Position numbers and translations under genes: made by a program
Assembly: GCA_024138015.1 (NCBI GenBank)
Contig: JAMXBB010000009.1
Location: 41,175,025 to 41,239,024 of the forward strand
Length of the DNA stretch: 64,000 nt
DNA from: Lumnitzera littorea
Taxonomy: Eukaryota > Streptophyta > Magnoliopsida > Myrtales > Combretaceae
Direction: 5' to 3'
Notes under the pieces: model-generated
What the model was told of the DNA's origin: nothing
The model's database searches: none
The model's input: the letters and a program-made list of their open reading frames with translations, nothing else
Part shown: positions 1 to 11,802 of the stretch, piece after piece
Position numbering within the stretch: position 1 is the first letter of the stretch
Layout of the letters: every line of letters begins with the position of its first letter

Positions 1-514
1 AACTAAATACTCATGAATGTCCCGCTTAAGAAAGGGACCCTAAAGAGGGGAAGTCTCTAAGGGATGTTAATCCTAAAGCCCGGGGCAACTCCACCAACCC
101 AAATGAAGGTAAAGAGTTTCTATTTAGGATTCCTAACTCCATTACCCTAGTGTAGAGACGAAATACCATGGTCATGCAATTTTGGCTTACCTAGAATGTT
201 AACATAGTGGATTTTGCACTAGACAATGGTTAGGTAGCTCTTAAGCCACTCAAGGGTATTTGTCTACCCAAAAACGTTTAACCTTTGACCAACACAGTCA
301 AGTTATGTGATAATACAAGGCTAGACAGCTTACTTAATTTAGCTACATTAAGTTGTTATAATGTAAGCCTTCCATTCCTATTATCTTATCTTTACTAAGC
401 TTATTACCCTCCTAACTTTATATTGATCCTCTAAAACTCTCATAGACTCTTAATGATAGTGGAGGCCTTAACTGAAGAAAAGAATTCTTATGATAATGGA
501 CTAGTGAATCATAA
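1..514. other. Unassigned non-coding DNA
   Basis: No reading frame, repeat or RNA gene is recognisable here. The composition matches the surrounding retrotransposon debris, so this is probably the flank or UTR of a decayed element, but nothing visible proves it. Confidence 0.4.
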
Positions 515-775
515 GTGTTGGATGGGATCATCGTTGCCCAAGAGGAAATTCTAATCTACAACCTAGATTATGATCTTAATTGCCTAAATTTTGCCAAGCA
601 AGTAGAAAACACTCTAGCTCAAGCTCAAGAGCTCGAAGTGTAGGAATAAGTGGTGGAAAGTACGTATATTCCTATAGCTAATCTTGTTGATGTTGGTGAC
701 CAAGATAAAGCTCCTAAAGTCCAAGATATCGTAGCTCACAACTCTTCAAAGATTCCTCAGCTAGATGTTGTTTAG
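515..775 (+). pseudogene. Decayed coding remnant, family unknown
   Basis: One frame runs about 87 codons to a TAG at 773-775, interrupted only by two close stops (TAG and TAA, near 641-649) that would be Q codons before C-to-T change. The translation is rich in A, Q, E, V and D and looks like the C-terminal tail of a retrotransposon Gag or ORF1 protein, for example the stretch LAQAQELEV. No catalytic motif is present and I do not recognise the family. The start is unknown because upstream frames are broken. Being coding at all is an inference from the long frame with Q-to-stop changes only. Confidence 0.3.
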
Positions 776-1129
776 GGTTTAGATACTTGAGTTGTCTCAC
801 ATGCACAAATTTTGTGCTGATGCTATGTCTCTAATTGTTATTTACATTTACTATTGCAATTTTTCTTTCAAGTTAATATACCGACCTTAATATTGTAAGA
901 TATATTTGCAGAAGGCTTTCTTTATCCTTTTTTATTGAATGTTGAACTACCTTTGCACTACTAGAGGTTAGTGCAACTAATCTTTTGATATCTTACGATG
1001 ATTCTCAATTGTGTTGTTCAATTGATTTTAGTTATCTTCTGACTAGTTTATGTTGTTATTTACTTAGTAGCTTAAAGCTCTAGGTGAGATCCTTTCATGC
1101 AAAGTTTTATACTTAGGGAGACTAACAAT
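776..1129. other. Non-coding flank of the remnant
   Basis: AT-rich sequence after the 773-775 stop. I see no gene or clear repeat; it reads like a retrotransposon 3' UTR. Confidence 0.3.
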
Positions 1130-1560
1130 TTAGGATTAAGGCTTTAAGCTCATCAACCCCTTAGTAGCTTGTTAATTATTTGGTCAAGGTTAGAGCATTA
1201 CTCCTTTTGTTAACTAAAGGCTTTAGGATTATGCCTTAATTGGTTATCCTTAGAAGGATTTGTAATCCAAGGCTTGTCATCCTTAAGAGGACTTATAGCT
1301 TGTAATTTTTTGTCCTTAAAAGGACCTCATATCATAGGCTCATCATCCCTAAAAGGACTCATAGTCACTATACCTATCACTCTTATAAGGGTTTAAGGTT
1401 CTTTAAATCTTGTCATTCAAGAGAATTAGAGATCTAAGGATATCCTTTTCCCATCATATGTTAAATATTGGACTTAGGGATCAGTGTTTTTCGTGGTTTG
1501 CTCGTCACCCCTTTAGATAGGACTTAAAGACTTTCAAATCCCTCCTTATTAGAAGGATTG
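1130..1560. repeat. Degenerate short repeats with a palindromic core
   Basis: A run of imperfect repeats, roughly 40-50 bp apart, each carrying a near-palindrome of the type TCCTTAAAAGGA (around 1247, 1290, 1315 and 1350) and phrases such as AGGCTTGTCATCC. Similar wording returns at about 8,690-8,760 and 55,500-55,850, so this is probably a UTR or LTR tract of a shared repeat family. Function unknown. Confidence 0.45.
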
Positions 1561-2304
1561 AATGGAGAACGTGTTTTATTTCCTGTGAAGTTATATTCCA
1601 ACAATAAACATCATAAAGGATCAAATGAACAAAGTTATAAACAAATGTTTAGAGAAAAGCCACATCAAATAACAAATCAGGTTAGTTTGTCAGTACTGAG
1701 CTATTACATAATTGCTACTTCAATAAATAAAGTTTCACAAATTTAAACAAACACATATTGTCATAGAGGACTTGAGGAACAAGTCAAATGAAATACAAAT
1801 CACACAACATCATAAAAGAAACAAACATAAACAAACACATATATTTTCATACGTGCATAAAAAAAATATATAAAAAACCACACATCATCTATGCTCTAAG
1901 TGCTAACCCTCTACATCCTTCATTCAAAATAAGGTATGTTAGCATTCCATGCCCTTAGGATTGGTTACCCATTAAGCCTTTCTAACCATACACATATACG
2001 TTGCCAACCACCGTTTTTACTATGATAGGATCCTCCCATGTTGGGGTAAGTTTTCCTTGACATGCCCTCGCTCCAAATGCTTCCAACTTCGTTGAAAGCA
2101 TTTATGATTGACTTGCTTGTTGTGATACTAAGCTATTCACTCTTGATAAGTGGCAAGATGAGTCTTAGCCAAGGCACACTTTTTGTGAATCGTGTCCAAG
2201 TTAGCTTATAGGCCAATATCGTTATGTTTGGGGTTGTAAGCTTAGACTCTTGCGCTTTGCACTTATAACTTAATTAGCAATAACCATCAGTCCTAAAGGA
2301 CAAC
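1561..2304. other. Non-coding, unassigned
   Basis: A 62-codon open frame begins here but its translation resembles no known protein and has no supporting context. The rest is AT-rich and featureless. Confidence 0.3.
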
Positions 2305-4440
2305 TAATATGGAGTACGACTTGTTGATATCCTCTAACTAGTCCTATTGTCATGAACTATGGATGGTCTAGTCGTGGTAGATGCCATATACTATACGAAG
2401 AACCCCTGATTGGTTACCCTTCCAATCATAAACTCTTCACACAATATACAAGGCTCTATAACTACTAGTCTCCTAAGAACATATAGATCCATATGATATC
2501 ATCACACAAGCATATTTATATAAAATTTAAACTACAAAGTTTACAATACATAGTAATTTAGTATATCTAAGTCTATATTATTGATAAAACAAAAGTATAT
2601 AAGTAAAAGTCTACATAATCCATTCTCTCAACATGCTGGATGGCTCGCACTTGTCCAACTCCCCAAGCTAACCTATGGCATCCCCCAACCAGTCTCAATG
2701 AATAAGCTATCTTGTAGCAAAAGTCTAAGGGGGTATAAGCCTAAGTTTAGCGAGCAAAACCCTTAACTACATTACAAGCAAGTTATAAATACATTATATT
2801 CATGCATATGAATGAATGATCAAATGGAATGCCAAATAATACGTATAGTTAACTAGTCCATATACGTAACTCAAATTTAACACCCTTTGAAGTTAGGGTT
2901 GGAGTATACACAGCACCAATCAAATCCGAGTATTATACTAGAACTTATTTTACTACAAAACTCCACGTTCCTTACTTAAATCAAACAAGTCTTTTATTTT
3001 CATAAAAACTAAGTTCTAGTATAATCGTGAGTAGACCCCCATAGTCTACACTTACCCCTAAATGGAGGCCTTTAAACTCGACCCATAGCCAAGCAGTTAG
3101 CGACTCCAATGCCTAGTATTTCTATAGGCTAGGGTAAGGTCATTTTGTACAAGTATACCGTACCGAACCAATAAATTTATAATAAGAAACCCCTAAATAG
3201 CCTCTCTTTACCTCCATGTGATGTGATGGCCGAAATTATATCTATCTAATGCATGTTGATGCATGTACCAATTTCTTCTTATGAGCCGAGTATAATGAAG
3301 TCCAATTATCATGTGACCATCCAATAGTACACACAATCATTTTTTATACTACTATGCAGCAAATAAAGTATTATTTGTACTTAAGGTAAATTCACAACTC
3401 AGCACATAATAACATACACAAGCATTTCCCGATCCCACAAAATAATCAATATCATTTAAGTCCACTATCTACAATCACATACAAGCATGAAATCATAAGG
3501 TAAATACTCACTTGGCCATGACAACTCGCTCTAGTCATAGTAATCAATTAGGGGATCCTCGCCTACATCAGGATCACATGATCATTACGATATCTATTTA
3601 CCTAATTCTACTTAGATTACTATCAATTTTTATCCGGTTAAACTTTATCACTAATCGTATGTAACTTTTTCGTTCTATTTCTGTTATTTATGAATTTATA
3701 GTCGTTTTTCATCGTTTTTAGATACACATTTATACGATGATGTTCGTTTTAGATGTTAAGAGTTGTGTTTTACGATATGGACTAAATTTATGGAAATTTT
3801 AACTATGGAAGCTTAATTATTCCTATTGCTCATATTTATATCCTAAGTTTGTACTTAATGATTTAATTAGCCCTTAGATTCGTACACTTAGAGAATTTTA
3901 CCTTAATATTACTAATTCATGTACTTAATTAAGTTTAATCCAATTTAGGAAGTGTATTAGGGTTTACTAATTCATGTATTTAATTCTTATGTACTCTTCT
4001 TATTTCTTATTTCTTATTTTATAAACTTATGCTTTTGTCATCGCTTATGTCATCATGTGATCACATCATTGCTTGCATCATCCTTTGCTTACATAAGCTT
4101 TACCTCATGCCTAAGTGTCTTATGTACACTTCTACATATATAAAATATACTTATACCTTTACTATACTTGTATATATACTAATATACTCATACATATACT
4201 TATAGTTATACCATATTTATACTTGTACATATACTTGCATATACATACGGTGACATTCATATTTTTGCATGCCTAGTGTTTTAAGCATGTATTAAGCATG
4301 GTATAGGTATGTATAGTTAGTATATGTCTTAGTTTAGGCTATGTACATAATTAATACTTATGTACAAAGGTCTTTATACTTGTATTTCTCTAGTATACCC
4401 TTATGTACACATACTTAAAGATATATACACATGCATCTTC
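2305..4440 (-). mobile_element. LTR remnant, same family as 9,258-11,797
   Basis: The stretch follows the same order of phrases as the LTR at 9,258-11,797: a block on CTAAG..GTAAGC-type text, a TACTCAC(T/C)..GCCAT block (about 3,510), then an AACTTTTT(C/T)GTT..TATAGTC block (about 3,665-3,710). Nearly the same last block recurs near 62,920. Both comparisons place the element on the minus strand. Terminal bases cannot be fixed, so both ends are approximate. No coding sequence is present. Confidence 0.4.
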
Positions 4441-5639
4441 TTCGACTTTATAAAGATTCATACTCTACTACACATAAAGATTGAAGCTTTAAGCCTTCTT
4501 CAACATAGATTCACACAACACATAAGCTACTCAAACTAACCTACCTCTTCATCTAGCTAGTAAATAATATGAAGCAATACACAATAACATAATAACATAC
4601 CTTAGTCTGCTCTTGAAATATGGATGCAAATTTGGAAAATTAGGAAAGTGAAAGGGAAAGGAGAGGTTACGGTTATGGAGGTAGGGTAAGGGACTTGATT
4701 TGATTTTGTTTATATTTGAAAAGAAGAAGAAAGTAGGGTCTAGAAGGGGATAAGGAGTGGACGGCAAAAATGGAAAAGAAAAGGAAGAAAAGTCTAAAAG
4801 AAAAGAAAAGAAAAGAAATGATTAGAAGGAAGAGATATTTTTAAAGTGAAAGTGACATTTTGTTGACTTTTCTATAAGTTGACTTAGTCAACCATTTGAC
4901 CTTGGTCAACATGTATTGACTTGGTCAACTTTCTAAAAATATATGCCATTTAGTATACATAATGTAGTAATTAAGGAATTAGGAGAAAAATTAAGAAAAT
5001 GAGACATTTGGTGAATTAAATAGTAAAAATAGATGATGAGATCTTACTTTAGGTATTTACATCCTATATACATCATTTGGTAGGCTACTTAGTATAACTA
5101 GTATGAAAAGTATCAATTAGGGTATTAAGATTTACTACATGTAGCCTAAGCATCAACTAAACCCCTAACTCTATGTAATACCATCCTAATTATATACTTA
5201 GAAGATAAATGTAATCTATGATACAATATCTTAGTTTCTAAGGGACTACTTTAGTATTATATGTATTTATTAATGATTGAAAGTTACCTTTAATCTTTTA
5301 CTAATGGTTTAATATAATACTAAGGTTATATTATCAATTAGGGTTTAAGGGTAAATTATGGTGATTTAGTGCTTTTCTATCCTTAAAGTTATAGTTTTAG
5401 GGTTTGTATCACTTTCGAATGAAATCTTTAGTATTTACATACATTTAAGGTAGAAAAATTTTATATACGATTGACTAGTTATTTTAGGATTTTTACTTTT
5501 ATTAGCCTTGTTAACTCTTACATTATCTAACATACTTAAGTCTATTTTAGAAGCTAGATCGAAAAATGTAAGGGTTTATACCTATACCCTAAAAAAATGT
5601 TAGGTAGCTCGTCTACCTACTCACTACTGGCTTAATTCA
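4441..5639. other. Non-coding LTR/UTR-like DNA
   Basis: Holds a purine-rich tract (about 4,740-4,850) and the TTGAC cluster described separately. No gene is seen. It may be the outer (U3) part of the minus-strand LTR to its left, but no terminus is visible. Confidence 0.3.
4862..4930. promoter_or_regulatory. Cluster of TTGAC (W-box-like) palindromes
   Basis: Within about 70 bp lie seven TTGAC or GTCAA cores, arranged as inverted pairs: GTTGACTTAGTCAAC (4,878-4,892), TTGACCTTGGTCAA (4,896-4,909) and TTGACTTGGTCAA (4,916-4,928). TTGAC is the core bound by plant WRKY factors, and such boxes occur in stress-responsive LTR promoters. Seen: the motif cluster. Inferred: a regulatory role. Confidence 0.45.
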
Positions 5640-7690
5640 CTCTTTCCTCAAACTTTGCAAGATAACCTTATTTACTACTTCAGTTTAACCATCACTTTGG
5701 AGATGTGTAATAGACTTGTAACGTACCGTAATCTTTCAAGGTTCATAAAGTTCTCTAAACTTATCATTGTGGAATTGCGGTCTAGTATCTATTATGATCG
5801 CATAAGGTATTTCAAACCTAATCAGGATGCTTCTTTCAATAAATGCCTTAATGCTTTGCTCTGTTATGCATGCTACTACCTTGGCCTCAACCCATTTTAT
5901 GAAGTAATCAACCATAACAATGATATACCTTCTCACCTTAGTTATCTTTGGGAAATGATATATTATATGCATTCCCCACTAGGCAAAAGGCCAATGGCTC
6001 ATAAGAGGAATCAAATTAGGGGCATCTTTTCTCATTGTTAGCCACCAATATCCTAACCTTAGGGCTTAAACATAAATGGCTACAACTCTAATGTGATTAC
6101 TACATGCCCTTAAATGCAGATTAGACATTATTTGTTGAGCTTCAGATGGTTAAAGGCATTGTAAATAAGGCATGCACATTCCTCTTTTATACAAATTCCC
6201 ATCAAGCATTATGAAGTTAGCTACTTATAGATAAGCATTAAGGCTCCTTAGGATGTTAAGGTAAAGTTCTCTTTTCTAAATATTCAATTATAGGATCCAT
6301 CCAATAGTACTTAGGATCTTTTTGTTAGATTTCAAGGCATTCTTATGGTTGTGATACCGTGCTTCTCTCAAGTAAGTATTCTATGAAAACCCAATCTTCT
6401 TAGTTCGATAAGCCCATTGAGGCCAACTTTGGATAACTTGTTCATCACATAATTCTTAGCCAATGGTTTTTTTGTCAGTTTTCAATCTTCAAAATTTAGT
6501 CCAAAATTTTTTACCAATTGTAAATCTTTAATCATACTCTCATCTTTAGCCATACTACTGCCAATGACCTAATTTACCATTAATTGGGAATTTGAGAAAA
6601 TATTCAAGCACTTCGTCCTAACTTCTTTTGTTAATTTCATCCTAACCAATAGGGCTTCATATTTCAATTCATTGTTATTAATAGAGAATCTAAACTTTAA
6701 AGAATAAGAAATCTAACCTCCCACAGGTTTTATAAGGACTAATCCAGCTTTACTCCCCTTCGTTCATCGATGAACCATCTACATATAACTTTCAAGTCAG
6801 TTAGTCTTTACTCAAGTTGGAACTTTTGGATCCTATGAATTCAACAATGAAATCAGCTAAAATATGTGCTTTGTATGCTTGTCTAGGTTGACAATAAATT
6901 CTAAGGGCACTAAGTTCCAAAGTGTATTTAACCATATGTCTTGAAGCATTAGGTTTGTGTAAGGCTTACTTCCAAGGCTAGTTAGTCAACATTACGACCA
7001 AATGAGCTTCGAAATATGGTTAGAGCTTTCTAATAGCAACTATTATAGCAAAATGAATTTCTCTAATTTTGAATACCTTAATTCCAATCCCTGTAGGACA
7101 TGACTCGCATTATAAACATGTTGGTGCATTTGTCCTTCAACCCATACTAGGACTGAGGAGAGAACCCGATTACTTACGAATAGATATAGAAAAAGCATTT
7201 CTCCTTCCAAAGGCTTTCACAAAATTAGAGGTCTTGTCAAAAATTCTTTTAAGGCCTCAAAAGCTTTCTCACATTCCTCATTCCATCAAAACTTGAATGG
7301 GTTCCTCAACACTTTAAAGGATTCTACATACTTTTCTATACCTTTTGAAACAAATTTGCTTAATGCTGCTATTCTTAACGTTAGTCTCTAAACTTTCTTA
7401 ATGGATTTTGGGGACTTCATGTCAAGTACAACTTAGATCTTCTCAAGATTAGCCTTGATCCTATGTTATGTCACCATGTAACCAAAAAACCTTCCTAAAG
7501 ACGTACTAAACACACATTTTATAGGTTTAACTTCACATTATACCTCCTTAGAGTATCAAAGGTCTCTTGGAAGTCGGCTAAGTGGTTATCATTTGCCTTG
7601 CTTTTTACTATTGTATCATCAACATACTCTCAAATGGGTATACTAGCTAAATGGTTCATAGTAAGAAACTAGTAAATAAAGGGCTTTGAA
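5640..7690 (-). pseudogene. pol: Truncated Tat-lineage pol remnant (RT, RNase H, aRNase H, integrase)
   Basis: Reading the minus strand downward from about 7,690, there is the end of a reverse transcriptase palm with YVDD at 7,615-7,626, then thumb and RNase H text around 7,300-6,850, a second archaeal-type RNase H with LYVDGSS near 6,800, and an integrase core at 5,972-5,736 containing MVDYFIKWVEA and an IIID..PQF second-aspartate block. Two successive RNase H domains are typical of the Tat/Athila branch of non-chromodomain Ty3/gypsy elements. The N-terminal RT, protease and gag are absent, and the break lies near 7,690. Many stops and frame changes make it non-functional. Confidence 0.75.
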
Positions 7691-9257
7691 TGTGAATGTG
7701 GATAGATATGACACACCAAAACATGAACACAACTAGGATTGAGTTTGAAATAGGGTTCTATATGACTAATGAACATTAAATCATGTTTGGGATTCAAATG
7801 AAGGTTAGATATGATTAACTAACTTGCTTAAATGAAGGGTTCAACGCAATCTTTGGAGGAAGATTGATAAGAACACTAGAAGGATTAAAGAGTAGACAAC
7901 ACTTAATAATTTCATGTAAGCTCACGCAAGAGACTTTGCTTTGAAAATATATTCTTGATTGGTTGTAATAATGATAATATGTTTGCTCATTACATAAGGT
8001 TGCTATTTATAGTAAATCGTAAAACCCTAGTGGTTAAATTATAAATAACATACAAGTCCTTAAAGCCCTAAAACAAGCCTACAACTAAAATTATCAAAAA
8101 TAGTTATAAGTGTGAAAAATTGTATAAAATGGTGCATTTAGAAGGATGTTCAGCACATAAGTCTTCCGAGCTATTCTAAGTAGGTCAGGTTTGAGTTGGG
8201 TTACATCAACAGTTGGGTGTCCAAGATAGAGTTGGAGCCTGTGAAGTCTTATTGTGTTCTATTAGTAAGGTTAGCCTATAGTTGCAGTACCTAAGGGTAA
8301 GTCGGTATGCCTTGCCATGCTCCTATTTGCCAAGTTAGACTTCTTCTTTAGAACATCATTTGGTCGATCATTGGGTTCCTTAAAGGTTAATAACACATCA
8401 GCTTCTTTCGTTCCTACCATCTAGATTTCCTTTCACTTATTAACCTTCTCATGTCATCTCCGCTAAACATAGGGTAGGTCGACTAAGTCTTGGAATAAGT
8501 CGATCGTAGCTTGGAAGGGGTCAAAGGTCGATTCTTATCAAGAGTGGTTAGGGCACTTATAGGTATCAGTATGCTTGGAAAGGTAAGGACTTCAAAAGGT
8601 TGCAGTGCTTGAAAAAGCAAAGACCTAATAAGGCTGATTTGCATTGGGTTCTTTAATGATATTGGACACTAAACTTATTTATTTGTCATATATGTCTATC
8701 ATAGGGCTTAAAGTATCTTATCAGTTGCCATTTAATGGCTTAAGGCTTGGCTTGTCATCCATTAGTCAAACTTAGAGAAATTAAGTTTACAATAGCTAGG
8801 CATATACATAAGAAAAAGGCCCCTACTAAAGAAGGCCTAGAAGATGCAAGACCCAAAATCATATGCCTAACCCAAATGGATAAACCCTACATATGCATCC
8901 CAAATCAAAAACATAACCCCCCTTACCCACCATAAACATATGACCTCCCTACCCTTAATACCACCCACACTTAATAAAAGTTCTTCTGATCATAAGGAAC
9001 AATTTATCCTAAATAAAAATTATTTTTTAAAGCTAGGGCAACACAATTCTAGTTTGTTCCAAAGGGTTCTTGACTTGTACACCTAGGTTGAATAAATAAA
9101 TCTTTCAAAATAGGCCTTCTTGTTAAACCCTTCTAAGACCATTTGACTAAAAACCTAAATTCACAATGTTAAATTGAAAAAAACTTAATAGATAGATCAA
9201 GGTGTATCACTTGCAAACTGGACTATAATTTTTGGAATAGTATTCAAGAGTGTAACA
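7691..9257. other. Non-coding repeat debris
   Basis: No gene is recognised. A TATA-like CTATTTATAG lies near 8,007-8,016, and short phrases near 8,570-8,640 (GCTTGAAAAAGCAAAGACC type) echo a repeat tract at 55,215-55,500. Probably LTR or UTR fragments of elements not otherwise resolved. Confidence 0.3.
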
Positions 9258-11797
9258 TGTATAACGACCCAACAGTATCGTTGTCATGATAGGTCGCCGT
9301 GTATCCTATAAAGTTCTATCATTAACCCCTTTGCTGATTATAGGCCTTTCATATGACACACAAGGCTCCTTCCACTTTACGTTACCACTAGGCCCATAGA
9401 TAAGTAATATAGAGCAATTTAACTAAAATTACTTCTATGTTATAAATTAACTAATTGTGTGGGCTCGTGAGACCCACACCAAAACAATATTACAAACAAA
9501 TGTAGTTCATAACGGAAATGCATAAAATCTATGTGCAAAACCATAAAAGTATCTAAATATCTATAATCTATTACAAAATGTCCTCTTCGCTCTCTGATCG
9601 CTCCAACCCATCCCTATACGAGACTTACCACAGGCATGCCTCGGCTCGGATTGACGAAGAGGTTCTCCTACATCAACAAAAATCTATAGGGATGTAAGCT
9701 TACACTTAGTGAGATAAATGCCCTCGTCAGTACCACATAGCAAAAGTTTATTATATGCACAATCATATGAATGCATGAACAATCAGTATGCCAAACAATG
9801 CATGTAGTGACCTAGGAACTGCATACGACTCAGAATTACACCTCCTGAAGTCGGGGTTTGGAGATAATTAACCAACCCCAACCAAAATCCGAGTTCAAGA
9901 CCTTGGGTTTTATTTCATTTACACTATCGTGCTCGTACCAAAACAAACTTTATATATATATATATATATGTATGTATACTTCCTTTACCAAAATCAAATC
10001 ATATCTTTTAAAATCTCAAGTTTAGCAGTGTGGTGGCCCCCGCAATCTATAAACACACGCCCTAAGCAGAAGCCACAAGACTCGGCCCCTCACCGACGGT
10101 TGGCATCTCCCAGTGACTAGTAAGTCCATCAGCTTAAGGCAAAGACTCAATATATATGATGACATAGCTAGTGCCCAATCCTGTAGGAAACTTGTATTCC
10201 TGTGAGTCCCCTCCCATCTTCTGCGTGAAGTGGCAGTCGGTGTTATTCGTATGCTATATGGGGGATGCATGACTCATTTTGATTTCTTAATCAGATAAGT
10301 GATTATCTCGATTTTCAAGTGATTAGACAATTTCATTCCATACAATTCACATGTATATATAATGTAAACAATTCCCCTTATTAAATATATTTAACAAGTC
10401 ATCACATTCATCTACAAATTCATACACATGCATCTCCCATATCCCACAAGCATCCAAATTTATATATATAAGTTTAGGTGCATCTATTCTACAAGCACAA
10501 TCAAGTAAAGAGTCATCGGGAATTTACTCACTCTGCCATATAGGTTAGTCAAAGTAATCTAGAGGCAAGTTGTCTCCATAAACAGTATCCCCTGGTCATT
10601 GAAAAAATTTTCATAAGGAATTGAAGCAAACTTAAGAAACTAAGTAAATTTTCCTTAAGTTATATCCTTGACTAGTTTTCATAATTTTTCCTGGTTTTTA
10701 CTCAAAGTTCAATCGCTTATAACTTTTTTGTTTTAAATCCGATTTTTATGATCTTATAGTCAATCTTCATCATTTTCGAGTGAACTTTAACATAGTAAGG
10801 TTAGATTTTAAAAATGAGGTATACAATTCTGTCCATGGGTCAGAACAGTAGCGTTCCTCATGTGTTGGAGTGTTTTTGGGCCTTGTTTGGTAAATGGGCT
10901 TTTTGATAACTTAAGGAATCCTTTGGGCTTGGTCTTAAGATTTTATCTTAAGCTTAAAATACTCCTTGAGATCATATTTACAACTTTGATTTATATTCCT
11001 AAGGCTAACAACTACTTCTTGGGCCCTTTAGTGGGCTTAAGTTATCAAATGGGCTTATTTTTAGTTCAAACTGAAGTTAGTGACTTTGGTGGGCTTATGG
11101 GGCCTTAGGTGGATTTCTTATGAGCTTCAAAACAACCTCTCTTGACACTTTAAGGTGCTGGTCAGAATTTCATTGAAGGCCCAACTTAGAGTTTTAGGCT
11201 TTATATGCTTACTATACTTGCTTTGGTTGATCTTTTCACTTTGTTCATTCACTTTTATCATATTTTTGAGCTTCTTTTTCCCACATTCCAGATCTGTTCA
11301 TGATGGTTCCAAGAGGTCCTCATTTGGTTTTTCAATTTGTTTCATCATTTCCTTAAGTTTAGGTGGTAGATTATGTACTTAACTACTTGTGTACAAATCT
11401 TAACTTAACTTTTCTTCCGTAAGATGATTCCTTAACTTATGTTCCACACAAAGAAATAGAAGATCTTATATTTAATATAACTCCCATATCATAGCTCATG
11501 TCATTTAAAGTTGGTTTCTTCATAAAACTTCATGTGATGGATTTTTCCTTAACTTAAGTCTAGATTTAAGCATGTTTAACTTAATGAAAACAAAATTAAC
11601 GTCCAAATGACTATGGAACCCTCACGTCCAGCATGCTCATCCTCCATTAAAGTTCTTATTTCAAGATTTTCTTAGCTTAAAATCTTCCATTCAAAGCATT
11701 AAACAAATGTCTTTACAAAACACCAACTATACATGCTCATGTTTTAACTTCATGTAAGGGTTATATGGTTTGTTTCTTAAAACGATTTTTGGTGTTA
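9258..11797 (-). mobile_element. Candidate solo LTR, minus strand
   Basis: The left end begins TGTATAACGACCC, the reverse complement of the GGGTCGTTACA-type 3' end common in plant LTRs. The right end is GGTGTTA, which becomes TAACACC on the minus strand (TG changed to TA). The same five bases, TAACA, flank both sides (9,253-9,257 and 11,798-11,802), as a target duplication would. No internal element sequence adjoins it, so it is read as a solo LTR of 2,540 bp. Short open frames inside (for example 10,860-11,108) have no protein-like features. The 5-bp match could be chance. Confidence 0.5.
9951..9969. repeat. TA microsatellite
   Basis: A run of about nine TA dinucleotides followed by a short TATG run, inside the candidate solo LTR. 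Confidence 0.9.
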
Positions 11798-11802
11798 TAA
11801 CA

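Noticed and set aside
10860..11382. Hydrophobic plus-strand frames of 82 and 75 codons
   Set aside because: They lie inside the candidate solo LTR; hydrophobicity follows from T-rich sequence.
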